A stretch of DNA of 64,000 bases from Acidiphilium acidophilum. GTDB taxonomy: Bacteria > Pseudomonadota > Alphaproteobacteria > Acetobacterales > Acetobacteraceae. Positions 1 through 9,880 of the stretch are shown here, piece after piece (position 1 is the first letter of the stretch; every line of letters begins with the position of its first letter). The stretch covers positions 1 through 64,000 of the forward strand of contig NZ_JAWXYB010000018.1 in assembly GCF_033842475.1 (NCBI RefSeq). The letters are read 5' to 3'. Both the position numbers and the translations under genes were made by a program. Under the pieces are notes generated by a model, which saw only the letters and a program-made list of their open reading frames with translations, had not been told where the DNA came from and did no database searches.

Positions 1-37
1 TTGGCGGCGGTGAGAATCCGCGCATAAACGGCGCGGG
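1..37 (+). repeat. Left terminal inverted repeat of the IS21-type element
   Basis: A perfect 37-base inverted match to 3563-3599. The window starts inside the repeat, so the first two bases (expected TG) and the left target duplication are not visible. Confidence 0.85.
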
Positions 38-354
38 GCGCTTGGAGCGGCAATAATTGCCTTGTGCGGCACCCGGTAGTCGGGTTGCGCTTCCTGCACT
101 GGTTTCGATGGCTCCCGAGGGATTTCGTGGTTGTGTGGACGGCGCGGTGGGTGAGGTGACGCGCTGTCAGGTGCTGGGGTAGGTTTGCCGCTATTGAGGG
201 GCAAGCACGGCGCCGATCTCGACTTGGCGGTTCTGCTCGACGCCGTGCCCCGCACGGTGCCGGAGCACGCATGCAAGGCCAGTATTTCCGCAATCATAAT
301 CAGCGTCTACAGGGGAATTGTGACTGTGACGGTACGGCCCCGATATCGGCCCGG

Positions 355-792
355 ATGTTTTTATGTGCAGCCTGCCGCGTGCAGGTGGTGGTGTGTCGGT
401 CTTGTGATCGCGGCCAGATTTATTGTGCGGGAGAATGCGCCCTCCTGGCGCGTTGTTTGGCGCAACGCGCCGCCGCTCAACGTTACCAAACCAGCCGACG
501 TGGGCGATTTACTCATGCAGCCCGGGCACGCCGATATCGGGCTCGATGCAAAAACGTGACGCATCAGGGTTCACTGCCAGCTCGATCTGGTGATCTGCTG
601 GCGTCGAACTCGCCAGCGAGTGCGAGCGGCGCAACGCCTCAGGCAGTCTGCGTCCAGCGATCCGTTGCGCACTGCCACTGGTGCGGGCAGCGATGCTCTG
701 GGCTGGTCCGCCAAGGTTTCCTGCGCCGCCGCGGTCCCGTGCGAGATGTGATGCCATCCCGCGGGAGATCTGGACATGGTGATACCGGCTGA
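355..792 (+). CDS. Cys-rich (zinc-finger-like) accessory protein of the IS21-type element
   Basis: About 145 aa from the ATG at 355; an earlier in-frame ATG lies at 271. The N-terminus has paired cysteines (CAAC, CRSC, then CAGEC) like a zinc ribbon, followed by a basic stretch containing YQTSRRGR and YRARCK and the conserved-looking VTHQGS. A second His/Cys group (HCHWCG) lies near residue 105. It overlaps istA by 17 bases. I recall similar small proteins upstream of istA in other proteobacterial IS21 elements; their function is unknown to me. DNA binding or control of transposition is an inference. Confidence 0.6.
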   Translation: MFLCAACRVQVVVCRSCDRGQIYCAGECALLARCLAQRAAAQRYQTSRRGRFTHAARARRYRARCKNVTHQGSLPARSGDLLASNSPASASGATPQAVCVQRSVAHCHWCGQRCSGLVRQGFLRRRGPVRDVMPSRGRSGHGDTG

Positions 793-2275
793 CATCGAGG
801 CACAGATCCTCCGCTACTATCATGCCGAGAGATGGACCATCGGCACGATCGCCCAACAATTGCATATTCATCATAGCGTGGTGCGCCGAGTTCTGGGGCA
901 AGCTGGTCTTCCCAGGATTGGTTCGCCGGCCCGCGCGTCGCGGATCGATCCCTATCTGCCGTTCATTCACCAGACCCTGGAGACGTTTCCCAGCCTGACC
1001 GCGAGCAGGCTTTATGCGATGGTCTGCGAGCGCGGTTATCGCGGCAGTCCTGACCATTTCCGCCACATCATCGCCTGCCACCGACCCCGGGCAAAAGTCG
1101 AGGCCTATTTGCGCCTGCGGACGCTGCCCGGCGAACAAGCGCAGGTGGATTGGGGCCATTTTGGCCACCTCGAGATCGGGCGCGCGCGGCGACCGCTGAT
1201 GGCCTTCGTCATGGTGCTGAGTTATTCGCGCCAGATATTCCTGCGTTTCTATCCGGACGCGCGGATGGAGAACTTTCTGCGCGGCCACGTTGGGGCCTTT
1301 TCTGCCTGGGGCGGGGTTCCTCGTGTTTTGCTCTACGACAACCTTAAAAGTGCGGTTCTGGAACGGCGCGGTGATGCCATCCGCTTCCATCCCACCTTGC
1401 TGGGTTTTGCCGGGCATTACCGCTATGAGCCGCGCCCCGTGGCGATCGCCCGCGGCAACGAGAAGGGGCGGGTCGAGCGGGCGATCCGCTACGTCCGCGA
1501 TAGTTTTTTCGCCGCGCGCCGCTTCACCGATCTTGCCGATCTCAATACCCAAGCCGATGCTTGGTGCAACGGCCCGGCTGCCGACCGCCGCTGCCCCGAG
1601 GAATCACTGCGCAGCGTCCGCGAGGTCTTCGCCGAGGAAGCCAAGCGGTTGCTCGCGTTACCCGACAACCCGGCACCTCTGCTCGAGCAGGTGGCGGTCA
1701 GGGTCGGCAAGACGCCCTATGTCCGCTTCGACCTGAACGATTACTCGGTTCCCCACGATCATGTCCGGCGCGGGTTGACCATCCTCGCCGATCCGCAAGA
1801 GGTACGAATCGTCGATGGTAGCGCAGTGATTGCCCTCCATCCGCGCTGTTACGACAAGGGTGCGCAGATCGAGGAGCCGGCCCATGTTCAGGCTCTGGTC
1901 GATCAGAAACGCTCGGCCCGCAAGCATCGCGCGACCGATCGTCTGGTGCGGGCGGCACCTGCCAGTCAGACCTTGTTGATGCGCGCCGCCGAGCGCGGCG
2001 AAAATCTCGGCGCCATCACCGCCACCTTGCTGCGGTTGCTCGATCGCTATGGGGCGGGTGAACTGCAAGCCAGTATTTGCGAAGCGCTGACTCGCAACGT
2101 TCCTCATCCCAATGCCGTCCGCCTCGCTCTCGATCGGCGGCGCGAGGAACGGGGCGCTGCGCCGCCGGTCGCTGCCGGACTGCCCGCCCATGTTCAGGCC
2201 CGCGATCGACCGGTCAAACCGCATGCCCTCGAAACATACGACCAGATCAAGGATTGTTCCGATGACAACAACTGA
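776..2275 (+). CDS. istA: IS21-family transposase IstA
   Basis: 499-aa DDE transposase that cuts and joins the element ends. An N-terminal helix-turn-helix (about residues 20-45, with [18 protein letters not shown]) precedes the rve/RNase H-like core. The catalytic residues visible are D125 (QVDWGH), D188 (LLYDNLK) and E234 ([13 protein letters not shown]). The length is normal for IstA. The start overlaps the upstream Cys-rich ORF and the end overlaps istB by 14 bases, suggesting translational coupling. No frameshift or missing catalytic residue is seen, so it may be active. Confidence 0.95.
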   Translation: MVIPADIEAQILRYYHAERWTIGTIAQQLHIHHSVVRRVLGQAGLPRIGSPARASRIDPYLPFIHQTLETFPSLTASRLYAMVCERGYRGSPDHFRHIIACHRPRAKVEAYLRLRTLPGEQAQVDWGHFGHLEIGRARRPLMAFVMVLSYSRQIFLRFYPDARMENFLRGHVGAFSAWGGVPRVLLYDNLKSAVLERRGDAIRFHPTLLGFAGHYRYEPRPVAIARGNEKGRVERAIRYVRDSFFAARRFTDLADLNTQADAWCNGPAADRRCPEESLRSVREVFAEEAKRLLALPDNPAPLLEQVAVRVGKTPYVRFDLNDYSVPHDHVRRGLTILADPQEVRIVDGSAVIALHPRCYDKGAQIEEPAHVQALVDQKRSARKHRATDRLVRAAPASQTLLMRAAERGENLGAITATLLRLLDRYGAGELQASICEALTRNVPHPNAVRLALDRRREERGAAPPVAAGLPAHVQARDRPVKPHALETYDQIKDCSDDNN

Positions 2276-3026
2276 ACCTGAAGCCCTGCGGGCCCGCGCC
2301 GAGGCACTGCACCTGCATGGCCTGATCGCACATTGGCCCGAGGTTGCAACCCAAACCTGGTTACCCCCGCTGCTTGCCTGGGAGGAACAAGAGCGATCCT
2401 GCCGCAGCCTGGAGCGCCGGCTGAAGACCGCCCACATCGGCCGCTTCAAGCCGCTTTGCGACTTCGACTGGTCCTGGCCAAAGCGATGCGATCGCGCCGC
2501 CATCGATGCCCTCATGGCGCTCGACTTCCTCACCGACGCCTCCAACATCGTCTTCGTCGGCCCAAATGGCATCGGCAAGTCGACGTTGGCCCAGAATATT
2601 GCACACCAAACGTTGATCGCGGGGCATACCGTGCTGTTCACCAGCGCCGGCCAGATGCTCGGCGACCTCGCCGCACTCGATAGTGATTCCGCTCTGCGCC
2701 GTCGGCTCCGCCACTACGCCCGCCCTCAACTCTTGGTCATCGATGAGGTCGGCTACCTGGCCTACTCCAACCGTCATGCCGATCTCATGTTCGAGCTGAT
2801 CTCACGGCGGTATCAGAACAAGAGTACCATCGTCACCACCAATCGACCGTTCGCTGAGTGGCGCGAGGTCTTCCCCAACGCGGCCTGCGTCGTGTCCCTG
2901 GTTGATCGCCTGATCCATAACGCCGAAATCATCGCGCTCGACGGCGAGTCCTACCGCCTCAAGGAAGCGCGCGAACGGGCGGATCAGCGCGCCGGCCAGC
3001 GCCGCGCCCGCAATGCAAAATCATGA
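2262..3026 (+). CDS. istB: IS21-family helper ATPase IstB
   Basis: 254-aa AAA+ ATPase, related to DnaC, that assists IstA in target selection. Walker A is GPNGIGKST (residues 100-108) and Walker B is LLVIDE (157-162); TTNRPF is a typical sensor region. I chose the ATG at 2262 because it overlaps the istA stop by 14 bases and gives the usual IstB N-terminus; an upstream in-frame extension from 2112 lies wholly within istA. The C-terminus is basic. Appears complete. Confidence 0.95.
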   Translation: MTTTEPEALRARAEALHLHGLIAHWPEVATQTWLPPLLAWEEQERSCRSLERRLKTAHIGRFKPLCDFDWSWPKRCDRAAIDALMALDFLTDASNIVFVGPNGIGKSTLAQNIAHQTLIAGHTVLFTSAGQMLGDLAALDSDSALRRRLRHYARPQLLVIDEVGYLAYSNRHADLMFELISRRYQNKSTIVTTNRPFAEWREVFPNAACVVSLVDRLIHNAEIIALDGESYRLKEARERADQRAGQRRARNAKS

Positions 3027-3262
3027 CAAAATCCCGAAAGGGCCGTGCAAAGAATCCGGCGCACTTGCAACCAATTATCCTCGAAATCCCGATCCACTGG
3101 ACGCCAGATCAGGCCCTTGCGATCTTCGAGCTACTCGACGATCTGAAAGAAAAAATCTGGGTCCGTTATAATTGCCAGATTCAGCGCATGATGCGCGAGC
3201 AACACCAAGCTGATCATTTCGAGGATATCGCCCCAATCGGCGGACCACCTCAGGTCTTCTGA
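3023..3262 (+). CDS. Small fourth ORF of the IS21-type element
   Basis: 79 aa, starting in an ATGA overlap with the istB stop. The sequence contains PIHWTPDQALAIFELLDDLK followed by IWVRYN, which I recall from short ORFs next to IS21-type genes in other proteobacteria. No catalytic motif is visible and the function is unknown. Overlap with istB and location inside the terminal repeats make it part of the element. Confidence 0.6.
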   Translation: MTKSRKGRAKNPAHLQPIILEIPIHWTPDQALAIFELLDDLKEKIWVRYNCQIQRMMREQHQADHFEDIAPIGGPPQVF

Positions 3263-3562
3263 TCAACCGCCTCCGCGCCTTGGTGTGACGACCCCCCAGG
3301 CCGATTGTACACCGCCTCCGCGCTTCTCTTCAGCAACCATCCTGTGGTTCGACTAAAGCGGCCATCCTGTCGTCCCGACCTGCATACCAAAACACCGTCG
3401 CGCGCAGTGGCGGTCAAGGATGGCCGGAGGCCACCGCGCTCTTGCGCGGCGCGCAGCGTCCTTGACGGCCGCGAGCACGGCGGAACCATCAAAGCAGAAG
3501 GGCAGCACATCACCACCGCTCCATCAGGATCAAGCCGCCTTCGAAATCAGCCGATATATCTT
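3263..3562. other. Non-coding right arm of the IS21-type element
   Basis: No credible gene. The core accgcctccgcgc occurs twice (about 3269 and 3310), and GC-rich short inverted segments lie around 3411-3480. IS21 ends usually carry several internal repeats bound by IstA, and these may be such sites, but I could not define them. Confidence 0.4.
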
Positions 3563-3599
3563 CCCGCGCCGTTTATGCGCGGATTCTCACCGCCGCCAA
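3563..3599 (-). repeat. Right terminal inverted repeat of the IS21-type element
   Basis: Exact reverse complement of 1-37. CA at 3600-3601 is taken as the outer end. Confidence 0.85.
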
Positions 3600-3601
3600 C
3601 A

Positions 3602-3988
3602 GTACCGGTACCCAAGAGCGGTTCTTCAGAAACGCTGAATTATACGAACTTCCTGACATTTGGATCTACTGGGCAATATACGTTTTCTCTCACAAGCCTT
3701 TCAAATGTCACAGCAAATGGTGGTCTGATTCTTCAGGGGCTCGGCCTCTTCAGTGATAGCACTGGCAACTTGGGCACAAATCTATCATCAGAGGTGAGTT
3801 TTGCTCTCAGCCAAACGAATAGCCAGGGAGCAACCGGAATTTCAACAACGTTCTCTGTTCCGCCGTCCATGACAAATGTTCCCGAGCCAGGTTCACTCGC
3901 CCTGTTGGGCACGGCTCTGATCACGCTCGGCCTGATCATTCGCCGTAATTCCGGCAAACCTGGGTTCGCGGTCATGGGGCACACGTGA
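3602..3988 (+). pseudogene. PEP-CTERM protein, 5'-truncated by the IS21-type element
   Basis: The reading frame leaves the IS at 3602 and runs to a stop at 3988, giving about 128 C-terminal residues of a secreted protein rich in Ser, Thr, Asn and Gly. It ends in a PEP-CTERM sorting signal: VPEPGSLALLG, a hydrophobic helix, then RR. Such proteins are recognised by exosortase and sent to the envelope or exopolysaccharide. The start and signal peptide are lost to the insertion. An ATG at 3305 is inside the IS and not native. Confidence 0.75.
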
Positions 3989-4041
3989 TTAAACATCTCG
4001 TATTTTCCACGAACTTTTAGAGGGTAATTTTGGGCGTGTAT

Positions 4042-5754
4042 CTAGGCTGCGACCTGGGTCTCTGGCGGTTTGCTGATCGTGAGTAACCGCTTTGGCATTG
4101 ATATTTTTAAGCTTTTTAGGATTTCGCTGACGCCGGGGCTGATTTTTGTTCGCTGAACAATACCCCGACCCTCAACTTGATATCGAACGGCTTTCAGAGC
4201 CGACAACGTATGGGCAATCTGGGCCCAGGGCAGTCCGCAGGCGATTTCCGCGGCTCGTTGCATTTGCAGTGCCAGCACGCAGAGCTTCACATGAGCCTCG
4301 ATCCGGCGCGGCGTCCAATGGAACATCGGCCGAACCTCAAGCCCGGTCTGCTTCATTCGGCGAAAGCAGGATTCAATGATCCAGCCGCCTTTGTAGCCAA
4401 GCGCCACATCCTCGGCGGAGAGGGTCTCGTCGTTGGTGATCACTACGAACTTACCGTCGAATTTCGCCGCGGCCGCGACCTTTCCTTGGTCGAGTTGCGG
4501 CCGGCCTGCTGCATCTTCGGTGAGATAGCGCCCATAGCGGCGCGAGGTGAGCAGCGCACAAGCGGCCTTGGGATGCTCGCTGTCGCGTTCGGCGAGGACC
4601 GCAAGCTCTGCCGTCAGGCTGGTCAGAACCTGCTCGCGATGATGGCGTTGCCGCTCGGCTTCTTCAGGGTTCAGGCACAGCACATAGCGCTTGCGTCGCT
4701 CACCGTCGCCGACCCAGACCTCCTTGACCTGGAGATTATCGGCGACTTTCCGATATCGGCCCGGCCGCGTCAGGACATCCCCCTCAACCTCGCGTAATTT
4801 GCGCATCGGCACCGCCAGGATATAGCGGCCAAGGCCCTTGCTGAGGGCAGCGAGATTATCGGCGGAATACATGCCGGCATCGCCCACGAACAGGCAGCGA
4901 CCGAGCCGCCAGGCGTGCAGATCCGCCTTGATCTTCGCGACGGTACTGACATCGGCAGTATCCCCTGGCAGTACCCAGGACCGCACCGGCATGCCATCGC
5001 GGGTGACGGCCATGGCAATGATCACCTGCGGCTGATTGTCCCGTCCTTCCTTGCTGTGACCCCGCCGGCGCAGTGGGGCGAACAGGCGCCCGGCCCATTC
5101 CTGTTCGATCTCGTCCGCCTCGTCGATCTCGAAATACGCCGTGGTGGTGTCGTAGAAGATCAGATCGACGTCGAGCCGGAACAAATCGGCGGTCTGCAGA
5201 AACACAGATTGCTCGATCTCCTCGGTCCATACGGCCAGAAAGTCGAGGGCGCGATAGAGATGATCGACCGCAAGTTCGGCGGCCTCGGGCATCCAGACGG
5301 TATCGGCAAGCCAGCGTTCGGCGCAACCGCGTTTGGAGCCAGGATCGTCGAGCCGATGAGCCGCCATCGCGAACAGGGCGATCTCGTGGGGGGCAGTCAG
5401 ACCGGCTTTGTCGGTACAGGTACGGATCGCCGGTCCGATCCCGAGCTGGTCCCAGAGGTGACGCGCGACGAGCGGAATACCGAGTTCGAAGACGGCATCG
5501 ACCTCGATATCGACCGGCCCGGCACTGGTGGCATCTTTCGACGGCGCCTCGCCCTCACCCTCACCCAGAATGCGGTTGATGCTGCGGACCAGCCGCTGGA
5601 GAGCGGCATGATCGACTTGATCGGCGCGGCCGAAACTATGGACAACCCGGGTTTCTGACCGCTTCGCATCAGCGTTCCAGATATTCTCGGCAAGCGCAAA
5701 ATACCGGACTGCCGAACCATCTCGATTATGGCGCTCAGTGACTCGAAGATACAT
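4042..5754 (-). CDS. IS1634-type (IS4-superfamily) DDE transposase, first copy type
   Basis: 570 aa from the ATG at 5754 (an ATG five codons upstream is possible; neither has a clear ribosome binding site). The catalytic triad is visible as D202 (FYDTTTAYFE), D292 (VGDAGMYS) and E461 (IIESCFRRMKQTG). The large spacing between the second D and the E, and the N-terminal MYLRV with HSFGR, are typical of the IS1634 family. The frame is intact. I could not find convincing terminal repeats in 3989-4041 or 5755-5830, so the ends are undefined. The 290 bases downstream of its start (5770-6062) hold no gene I can support. Confidence 0.85.
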   Translation of the reverse strand: MYLRVTERHNRDGSAVRYFALAENIWNADAKRSETRVVHSFGRADQVDHAALQRLVRSINRILGEGEGEAPSKDATSAGPVDIEVDAVFELGIPLVARHLWDQLGIGPAIRTCTDKAGLTAPHEIALFAMAAHRLDDPGSKRGCAERWLADTVWMPEAAELAVDHLYRALDFLAVWTEEIEQSVFLQTADLFRLDVDLIFYDTTTAYFEIDEADEIEQEWAGRLFAPLRRRGHSKEGRDNQPQVIIAMAVTRDGMPVRSWVLPGDTADVSTVAKIKADLHAWRLGRCLFVGDAGMYSADNLAALSKGLGRYILAVPMRKLREVEGDVLTRPGRYRKVADNLQVKEVWVGDGERRKRYVLCLNPEEAERQRHHREQVLTSLTAELAVLAERDSEHPKAACALLTSRRYGRYLTEDAAGRPQLDQGKVAAAAKFDGKFVVITNDETLSAEDVALGYKGGWIIESCFRRMKQTGLEVRPMFHWTPRRIEAHVKLCVLALQMQRAAEIACGLPWAQIAHTLSALKAVRYQVEGRGIVQRTKISPGVSEILKSLKISMPKRLLTISKPPETQVAA

Positions 5755-6062
5755 GCCTAGAGCATACAAGAATAATACTGATTATTAATACACAATATCG
5801 CGAGTCGTGTGTCTAGGCTTTTCGGCTATTTCTAGCCACGGCCGCGCCAGCTCTCTATCCGAATCAATGAGTTACGCCGAACCCGAAAGCCTATATGTGC
5901 CTATAGACCGCGAACCCAGGGCAAAGGCAAACTCTCAGTTTAAGATCGATCACTTTACGGATTGGTCCCGGATCATCAGGCCCAACTTCCACAGTGACGA
6001 AAAAAATAAAGTTGGATTACAACGGGATAGAGGCCGTTTTGAGTTTTAGGCACCACAGGAAT

Positions 6063-7730
6063 TCAGGTGGCGGGTTCACGTGATTTGGATGATGTCATCT
6101 CCTGGAATACGGGTGGCAGGCTCAACCCGACGGCACGGCAGACGGGATCGATGCTGGCGCGTGGGGCGGTTCGAAGCCGGGCTCTACGACCGTCCTGTTC
6201 GACGTCGACGACGCTGAGATCGGCGAGGTCATCGATGATCTGCTGCCATTCTGGCATGGGGTCTTTGCGGGTCGCGAGACGCGCAAGCAGTTCATGCCGG
6301 AGAATGAGGGCGAGAAACGTGCAGAAAATATGCCCGCGGATCGCAGCGTCGGTGCGGTGGTAAACCGGGCGGGTAGCCATCAAGGTCTTGCTGGCTAGGA
6401 AGCTTTGCTCGACCGAGAGGAGCTGGCGATAACGCAGGACCACCGCGAGCGGCGAGAGCTTCATGTTGGTTCTCAGCACGAACAGCCCGTCGAAGGCAGC
6501 GTCTGCCTCGACCTTTGCCGGATCGATGGCAAAGCCGGCGCCGTCGGGAGCGACAAGGAACCGCCGATACCCGCTGTTGCCGACGAGGGCCTTGTCACCC
6601 TGGGATAATTTGCGGCTGAGAGCGCTCAGCAGCTTGGCGCGTGTTTCAGCATCTTTGCGCGCCTCCTCGGGATTGCGGCAGACGATGTAGCGGCGACCGG
6701 CGATCTTCACCTCCTTCACGGCCAATTCGGTTACCCCTTTCTGACGCGGGATGATCAGCGGCACGCTGACCCCGTCATCCTTCAGAACCGTCTCGCGGAT
6801 CTCCTTGCTGGACCGTTCGCGGGCCCCGAGGATGTAGTCGATACCCTGCGCCTCGAGTTGGGCGATCGTCGCCGCGCTGATCATGCCGCGATCCGCGACG
6901 ACGCAGGCGCGGTTGATGCCGAAGCGCGATCGCAGCCGTTCGACCACGGGGATCAGCGTGGTGACATCGGTCGTGTTGCCTGGCCACAGGAACGAGGTGA
7001 TCGGCCGATCGTTCTCGTCGAGCACGATCCCCAGCACGACCTGATTGAGTTGCGGGCGATAATCCTTCGAGTGACCGCGTTGCCCGAGTGTCGCACCACC
7101 ACGCCCTTCGAAATACAGCGAGGTGGTGTCGAAGAATGCGACGACCGCCGCGCCGAACAACGCTCGTCGATGTGCGTACAGCGCCTCCTCGATCACCTCC
7201 GCCTGGTATCTCTCCCGGGCATCATCCGGTGTGACCGGGGCGATCGGCTCACCGAGCCAGGCCATCGCCTTGTAGGCGTGATCGAGGGTGATCCCGTCTG
7301 CGCCGGGCACCTCGATGGTTTCCCGCCATGACGCGGCACGGCGGTCGGATCCCGATACCATCAGCCGATGCAGGACGGTGAGATAGACTGCGCGCTCGAC
7401 ATCAAAGCCGAAATGCCGATCAGCGAGGTGCTGGCGTAGACTCCCGGCACACCCCGTTTCCTGCCAAAGTCGGCCGAACACCAGATCGGGGCCGATACTG
7501 CGTCGTCGCAGTTCTGCCAATTCGCCCCGGTAGAACCGCGACAGCACGATCGACCGCCGCGAATGTCTGGCGGCCGACGCGATCAGGCCATCGAGCAAGC
7601 CAGAGTTTTCGACATCGTCGCGCCGACCAAGCGTGCTGATGACCTTCTGAACGTGGCGACCACCCTCGCGGACGTTCTGGACAAGGTAGAGATACTCGTA
7701 CTGACCGATCTTCTTGACACGGATGAACAT
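6063..7730 (-). CDS. IS1634-type DDE transposase, second copy type
   Basis: 555 aa from the ATG at 7730, preferred over an upstream ATG at 7775 because it gives the family N-terminus (MFIRVKK) and has weak purine-rich sequence before it. Catalytic residues are D201 (FFDTTSLYFEG), D280 (VVADRGMIS) and E441 (LLSVEQSFLASK). Only distantly similar to the neighbour at 4042-5754, so it is a different element. The frame is complete. A related string (tttagcaccaca / tttaggcaccaca) lies on both sides but in the same orientation, so it does not define terminal inverted repeats. Confidence 0.85.
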   Translation of the reverse strand: MFIRVKKIGQYEYLYLVQNVREGGRHVQKVISTLGRRDDVENSGLLDGLIASAARHSRRSIVLSRFYRGELAELRRRSIGPDLVFGRLWQETGCAGSLRQHLADRHFGFDVERAVYLTVLHRLMVSGSDRRAASWRETIEVPGADGITLDHAYKAMAWLGEPIAPVTPDDARERYQAEVIEEALYAHRRALFGAAVVAFFDTTSLYFEGRGGATLGQRGHSKDYRPQLNQVVLGIVLDENDRPITSFLWPGNTTDVTTLIPVVERLRSRFGINRACVVADRGMISAATIAQLEAQGIDYILGARERSSKEIRETVLKDDGVSVPLIIPRQKGVTELAVKEVKIAGRRYIVCRNPEEARKDAETRAKLLSALSRKLSQGDKALVGNSGYRRFLVAPDGAGFAIDPAKVEADAAFDGLFVLRTNMKLSPLAVVLRYRQLLSVEQSFLASKTLMATRPVYHRTDAAIRGHIFCTFLALILRHELLARLATRKDPMPEWQQIIDDLADLSVVDVEQDGRRARLRTAPRASIDPVCRAVGLSLPPVFQEMTSSKSREPAT

Positions 7731-7908
7731 GGCTGCTGACCTACGATAAGGCAGAGCACCATGCCGAATCGGCATGAGTCAAGAAAAAATCATCAACCTA
7801 TTCCTGCCAACCTCACGTGTTTAGCACCACATTTTGTCTGGCCGTTCAAAAACTCGCGGAATTCTGCGACTTTTTCACGCGCGTGAAGGGCAAAGTGTCG
7901 AAGTTGGG

Positions 7909-8139
7909 TCAGGGACCAATCCATTTTCCACGCTGCAGCGAATGGTCGGGCAGTGGCCGGTTGTGAGCGCGGTCATCCTGATGGTATCGCCCCCGCCCGA
8001 GCGCCGCCGTCAGCTCCTCCTCGAGCATGGTTTCAATGAACCCTCGGATACGACCCCGAACGCCCGTCTCGATCGGGTCGAACCACGCCGTCCCATCACA
8101 CAGGCTCGCTTCCGGCGTTCCTGTGCTATTCTCCTCCAT
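7909..8139 (-). pseudogene. N-terminal fragment of an IS256-family transposase
   Basis: From an ATG at 8139 the frame encodes WFDPIETGVRGRIRGFIETM and LEEELTAALGRGRY, which resembles the N-terminal region of IS256-type (Mutator) transposases. After about 50 residues similarity stops and the frame ends at 7909; the catalytic core is missing. It differs from the 1353-bp IS256 element present elsewhere in this window, so it is an older relic. Confidence 0.6.
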
Positions 8140-8221
8140 GGCATGATCTCCATCCGCACCCACGGCTGACCGGGCGGCGAACCAGGAGGACGCGACTGTC
8201 CGAGGCATGGTCACCGGGTGA

Positions 8222-9235
8222 TCAGCTGGTGCCTGATCGCACGAGGACATCGTTCCAGTCTTTCGCTTGGCCATCTGCTCGCAGCCGCTCGATGGTCACA
8301 ACAATCGGCGCGATGACCGTCTCGATCCGGGCGGCGTGATGATCGCCGGCCTGATCGGCATCCGTGGCGATGACCAGAGTGCCGCCGAGCGATGCCGTAT
8401 GCTCGACCAGATGGCGCAGCGCCGTGACGGTGCCTGGCCCCAGCCCACCGGTGGTGGCGACATAGATCGTGTCGGTCCGTCCGGCTTCGAGCGCGGCGAG
8501 GCTCAATGCGTCGATCGGGGCTTCGGTCACCGCGACCCGCCGGTAATCCCCGATCGCCCCGCCAGGTGGGAACCGGAACAGGCTTTTCTGTCCACCCCGA
8601 AGCACCCCGCGAAAATCAGGCCCGCGCGCCTCGATCCCGGTCAGCAGGCCGTCGTGGTCGCGATGGGCGAACCAGGCGCAGCCGAACCCGCCTGCCCGGA
8701 CGCAATCCTGAGCGGCAGCGGCGGTGAGGATGGTGGCGGGCAAGCGTCGTTCGCCGGCGAGATAGGACCAGGCTTTCGTGGTCGGGCGCAGCGCGGGCTT
8801 GCTCTGCCACCGGAGGAGCGGGGACCGGGCCGGGACCGGATCCGACGTTGTTCCAGTGCTCGCAATCGGTCGGGACGGGGCGATGCCGGCGATTGCGCGC
8901 AGGGTCTTGCGGACATGCCCGAAATTGCATTCCGGGTGGAGGAACTGGATCAGGCTGAAGCAGTCCCCTTTCTCCGCGCCGAGCGGGTTCCACCAGCCTT
9001 TGTCGTCATGGGTGACGATCAGGATCTCGCCGGCACCGCGGCGGTATTTCACCGCGCGTCGTGAGCTCTCGGCGGCATCGACCTGCCATCCTTCGCGTTC
9101 GAGGATGACCGCGCAGGAGACGGTCCGCCGCAGATGATCGACCTCGTTTGCATCGTTGTCACGGTTGCTCTGCCGGGAGCCCGGCCGGGAACCGGAGCGA
9201 TGGGTGCCAGGAGCAGTTTCAAGAGAGGGGTACAT
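8222..9235 (-). CDS. DUF3991/Toprim domain plasmid protein
   Basis: 337 aa. The ATG at 9235 is chosen because aaggaattacctccc precedes it; the frame is open upstream to 9400 but without a good start. The N-terminal half has KGWWNPLGAEKGDCFSLIQ (DUF3991-like). The C-terminal half is a Toprim fold: VTEAPIDALSLAALEAG supplies the acidic residue and ATDADQAGDHHA the DxD metal site. Such proteins are common on alphaproteobacterial plasmids and resemble primase cores, but the precise role (primase-like or nuclease) is not established. It is the last gene of a minus-strand backbone block; its 3' side abuts IS debris. Confidence 0.8.
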   Translation of the reverse strand: MYPSLETAPGTHRSGSRPGSRQSNRDNDANEVDHLRRTVSCAVILEREGWQVDAAESSRRAVKYRRGAGEILIVTHDDKGWWNPLGAEKGDCFSLIQFLHPECNFGHVRKTLRAIAGIAPSRPIASTGTTSDPVPARSPLLRWQSKPALRPTTKAWSYLAGERRLPATILTAAAAQDCVRAGGFGCAWFAHRDHDGLLTGIEARGPDFRGVLRGGQKSLFRFPPGGAIGDYRRVAVTEAPIDALSLAALEAGRTDTIYVATTGGLGPGTVTALRHLVEHTASLGGTLVIATDADQAGDHHAARIETVIAPIVVTIERLRADGQAKDWNDVLVRSGTS

Positions 9236-9343
9236 GGGAGGTAATTCCTTGTTGATGATCCGGAAAAGGGGCTCGCACCGTTTCCGGACGCCTCGCGGCG
9301 AGCAGCCGGAGGGGTGGGTGAAATGCATGCGTGAAGGGCCGGG

Positions 9344-9880
9344 TTGCGCGTGCGCGGGGCGTCTTCCGCCCTGCGCAGCGAGCGGCCCTGCCACTTCCAA
9401 GGATGCGTTTCAGGGAGGGGAGGGCGGCGCTCTCTCCTCCCTCGTTCGCGCGTCGGCGCGATCAGGGCGACACGACCACCCGGTCACTGGCGAAACTGTG
9501 GTGAGGAACCATCTGCCGAATTCCTGCGGCGTCTCTGCAATGTGCTCTTGCAGGTGGTCGTGTGCTGTGTAGAGATCGGGCTGACCGAAGATCAGGCCGA
9601 TCTCGTGATGGTGCGGGTTACCAGGACGTCGAGCTACCTTGCGGCGCTGGCGCGGGGTGGTCACCGCTATGACCTCGACGGCGGGATTGCCGGGGAGGTC
9701 AGTGCGCAGGACCGGAAAACCGCTGCCGCAATCCTGACGGCGCGTCGGGCGAAGCGCGCGCGCAACGAAGCTGCGATTGCGCGCGGGTCCCCGGGAAGCG
9801 ACCATCCTGGCGGAGCGGAGGAATTGTCCGATGCCGAAACGGGCGAAGCGGGTGGCACCGACGATCGCGCGGCGGCTTGA
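9344..9880 (+). CDS. ProQ/FinO-domain RNA chaperone-like protein, N-terminus unclear
   Basis: The conserved part runs from about 9580 to 9790: TRTSSYLAALARGGHRYDLDG, then GEVSAQD, then a basic tail with ARRAKRARNEA. The 'YL.AL..G..RYDLDG...GEV' pattern is diagnostic of the C-terminal half of FinO/ProQ domains, which bind structured RNA (FinO represses F conjugation through FinP RNA). The upstream frame lacks a normal FinO N-terminal half, and the start at 9344 is only the longest possibility; the gene may be truncated or frameshifted. It is on the plus strand, opposite to its neighbours. A minus-strand ORF across the same DNA (9410-9805) has no recognisable family. Confidence 0.55.
   Translation: MRVRGASSALRSERPCHFQGCVSGRGGRRSLLPRSRVGAIRATRPPGHWRNCGEEPSAEFLRRLCNVLLQVVVCCVEIGLTEDQADLVMVRVTRTSSYLAALARGGHRYDLDGGIAGEVSAQDRKTAAAILTARRAKRARNEAAIARGSPGSDHPGGAEELSDAETGEAGGTDDRAAA

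Larger units (their letters stand above)
1..3601 (+). mobile_element. IS21-type element, four genes, about 3.6 kb
   Basis: The first 37 bases of the window are the exact reverse complement of 3563-3599, so both ends of one element are seen. The right end can be extended to CA at 3600-3601, which predicts that the left end begins with TG two bases before the window. Inside are a Cys-rich small ORF, istA, istB and a fourth small ORF, all on the plus strand and all overlapping by a few bases. At 3.6 kb it is longer than the usual 2-2.5 kb of IS21 elements because of the two extra ORFs and long non-coding ends. It has truncated a PEP-CTERM gene at its right edge. Confidence 0.85.

Noticed and set aside
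6044-7831. Similar strings gttttaggcaccaca and gtgtttagcaccaca as ends of the second IS1634-type element
   Set aside because: They are in the same orientation, so they cannot be terminal inverted repeats, and they are too different for a target duplication.
9410-9805. 131-aa minus-strand ORF in line with the neighbouring backbone genes
   Set aside because: The overlapping plus-strand frame has a clear ProQ/FinO signature, while this frame shows no recognisable family.
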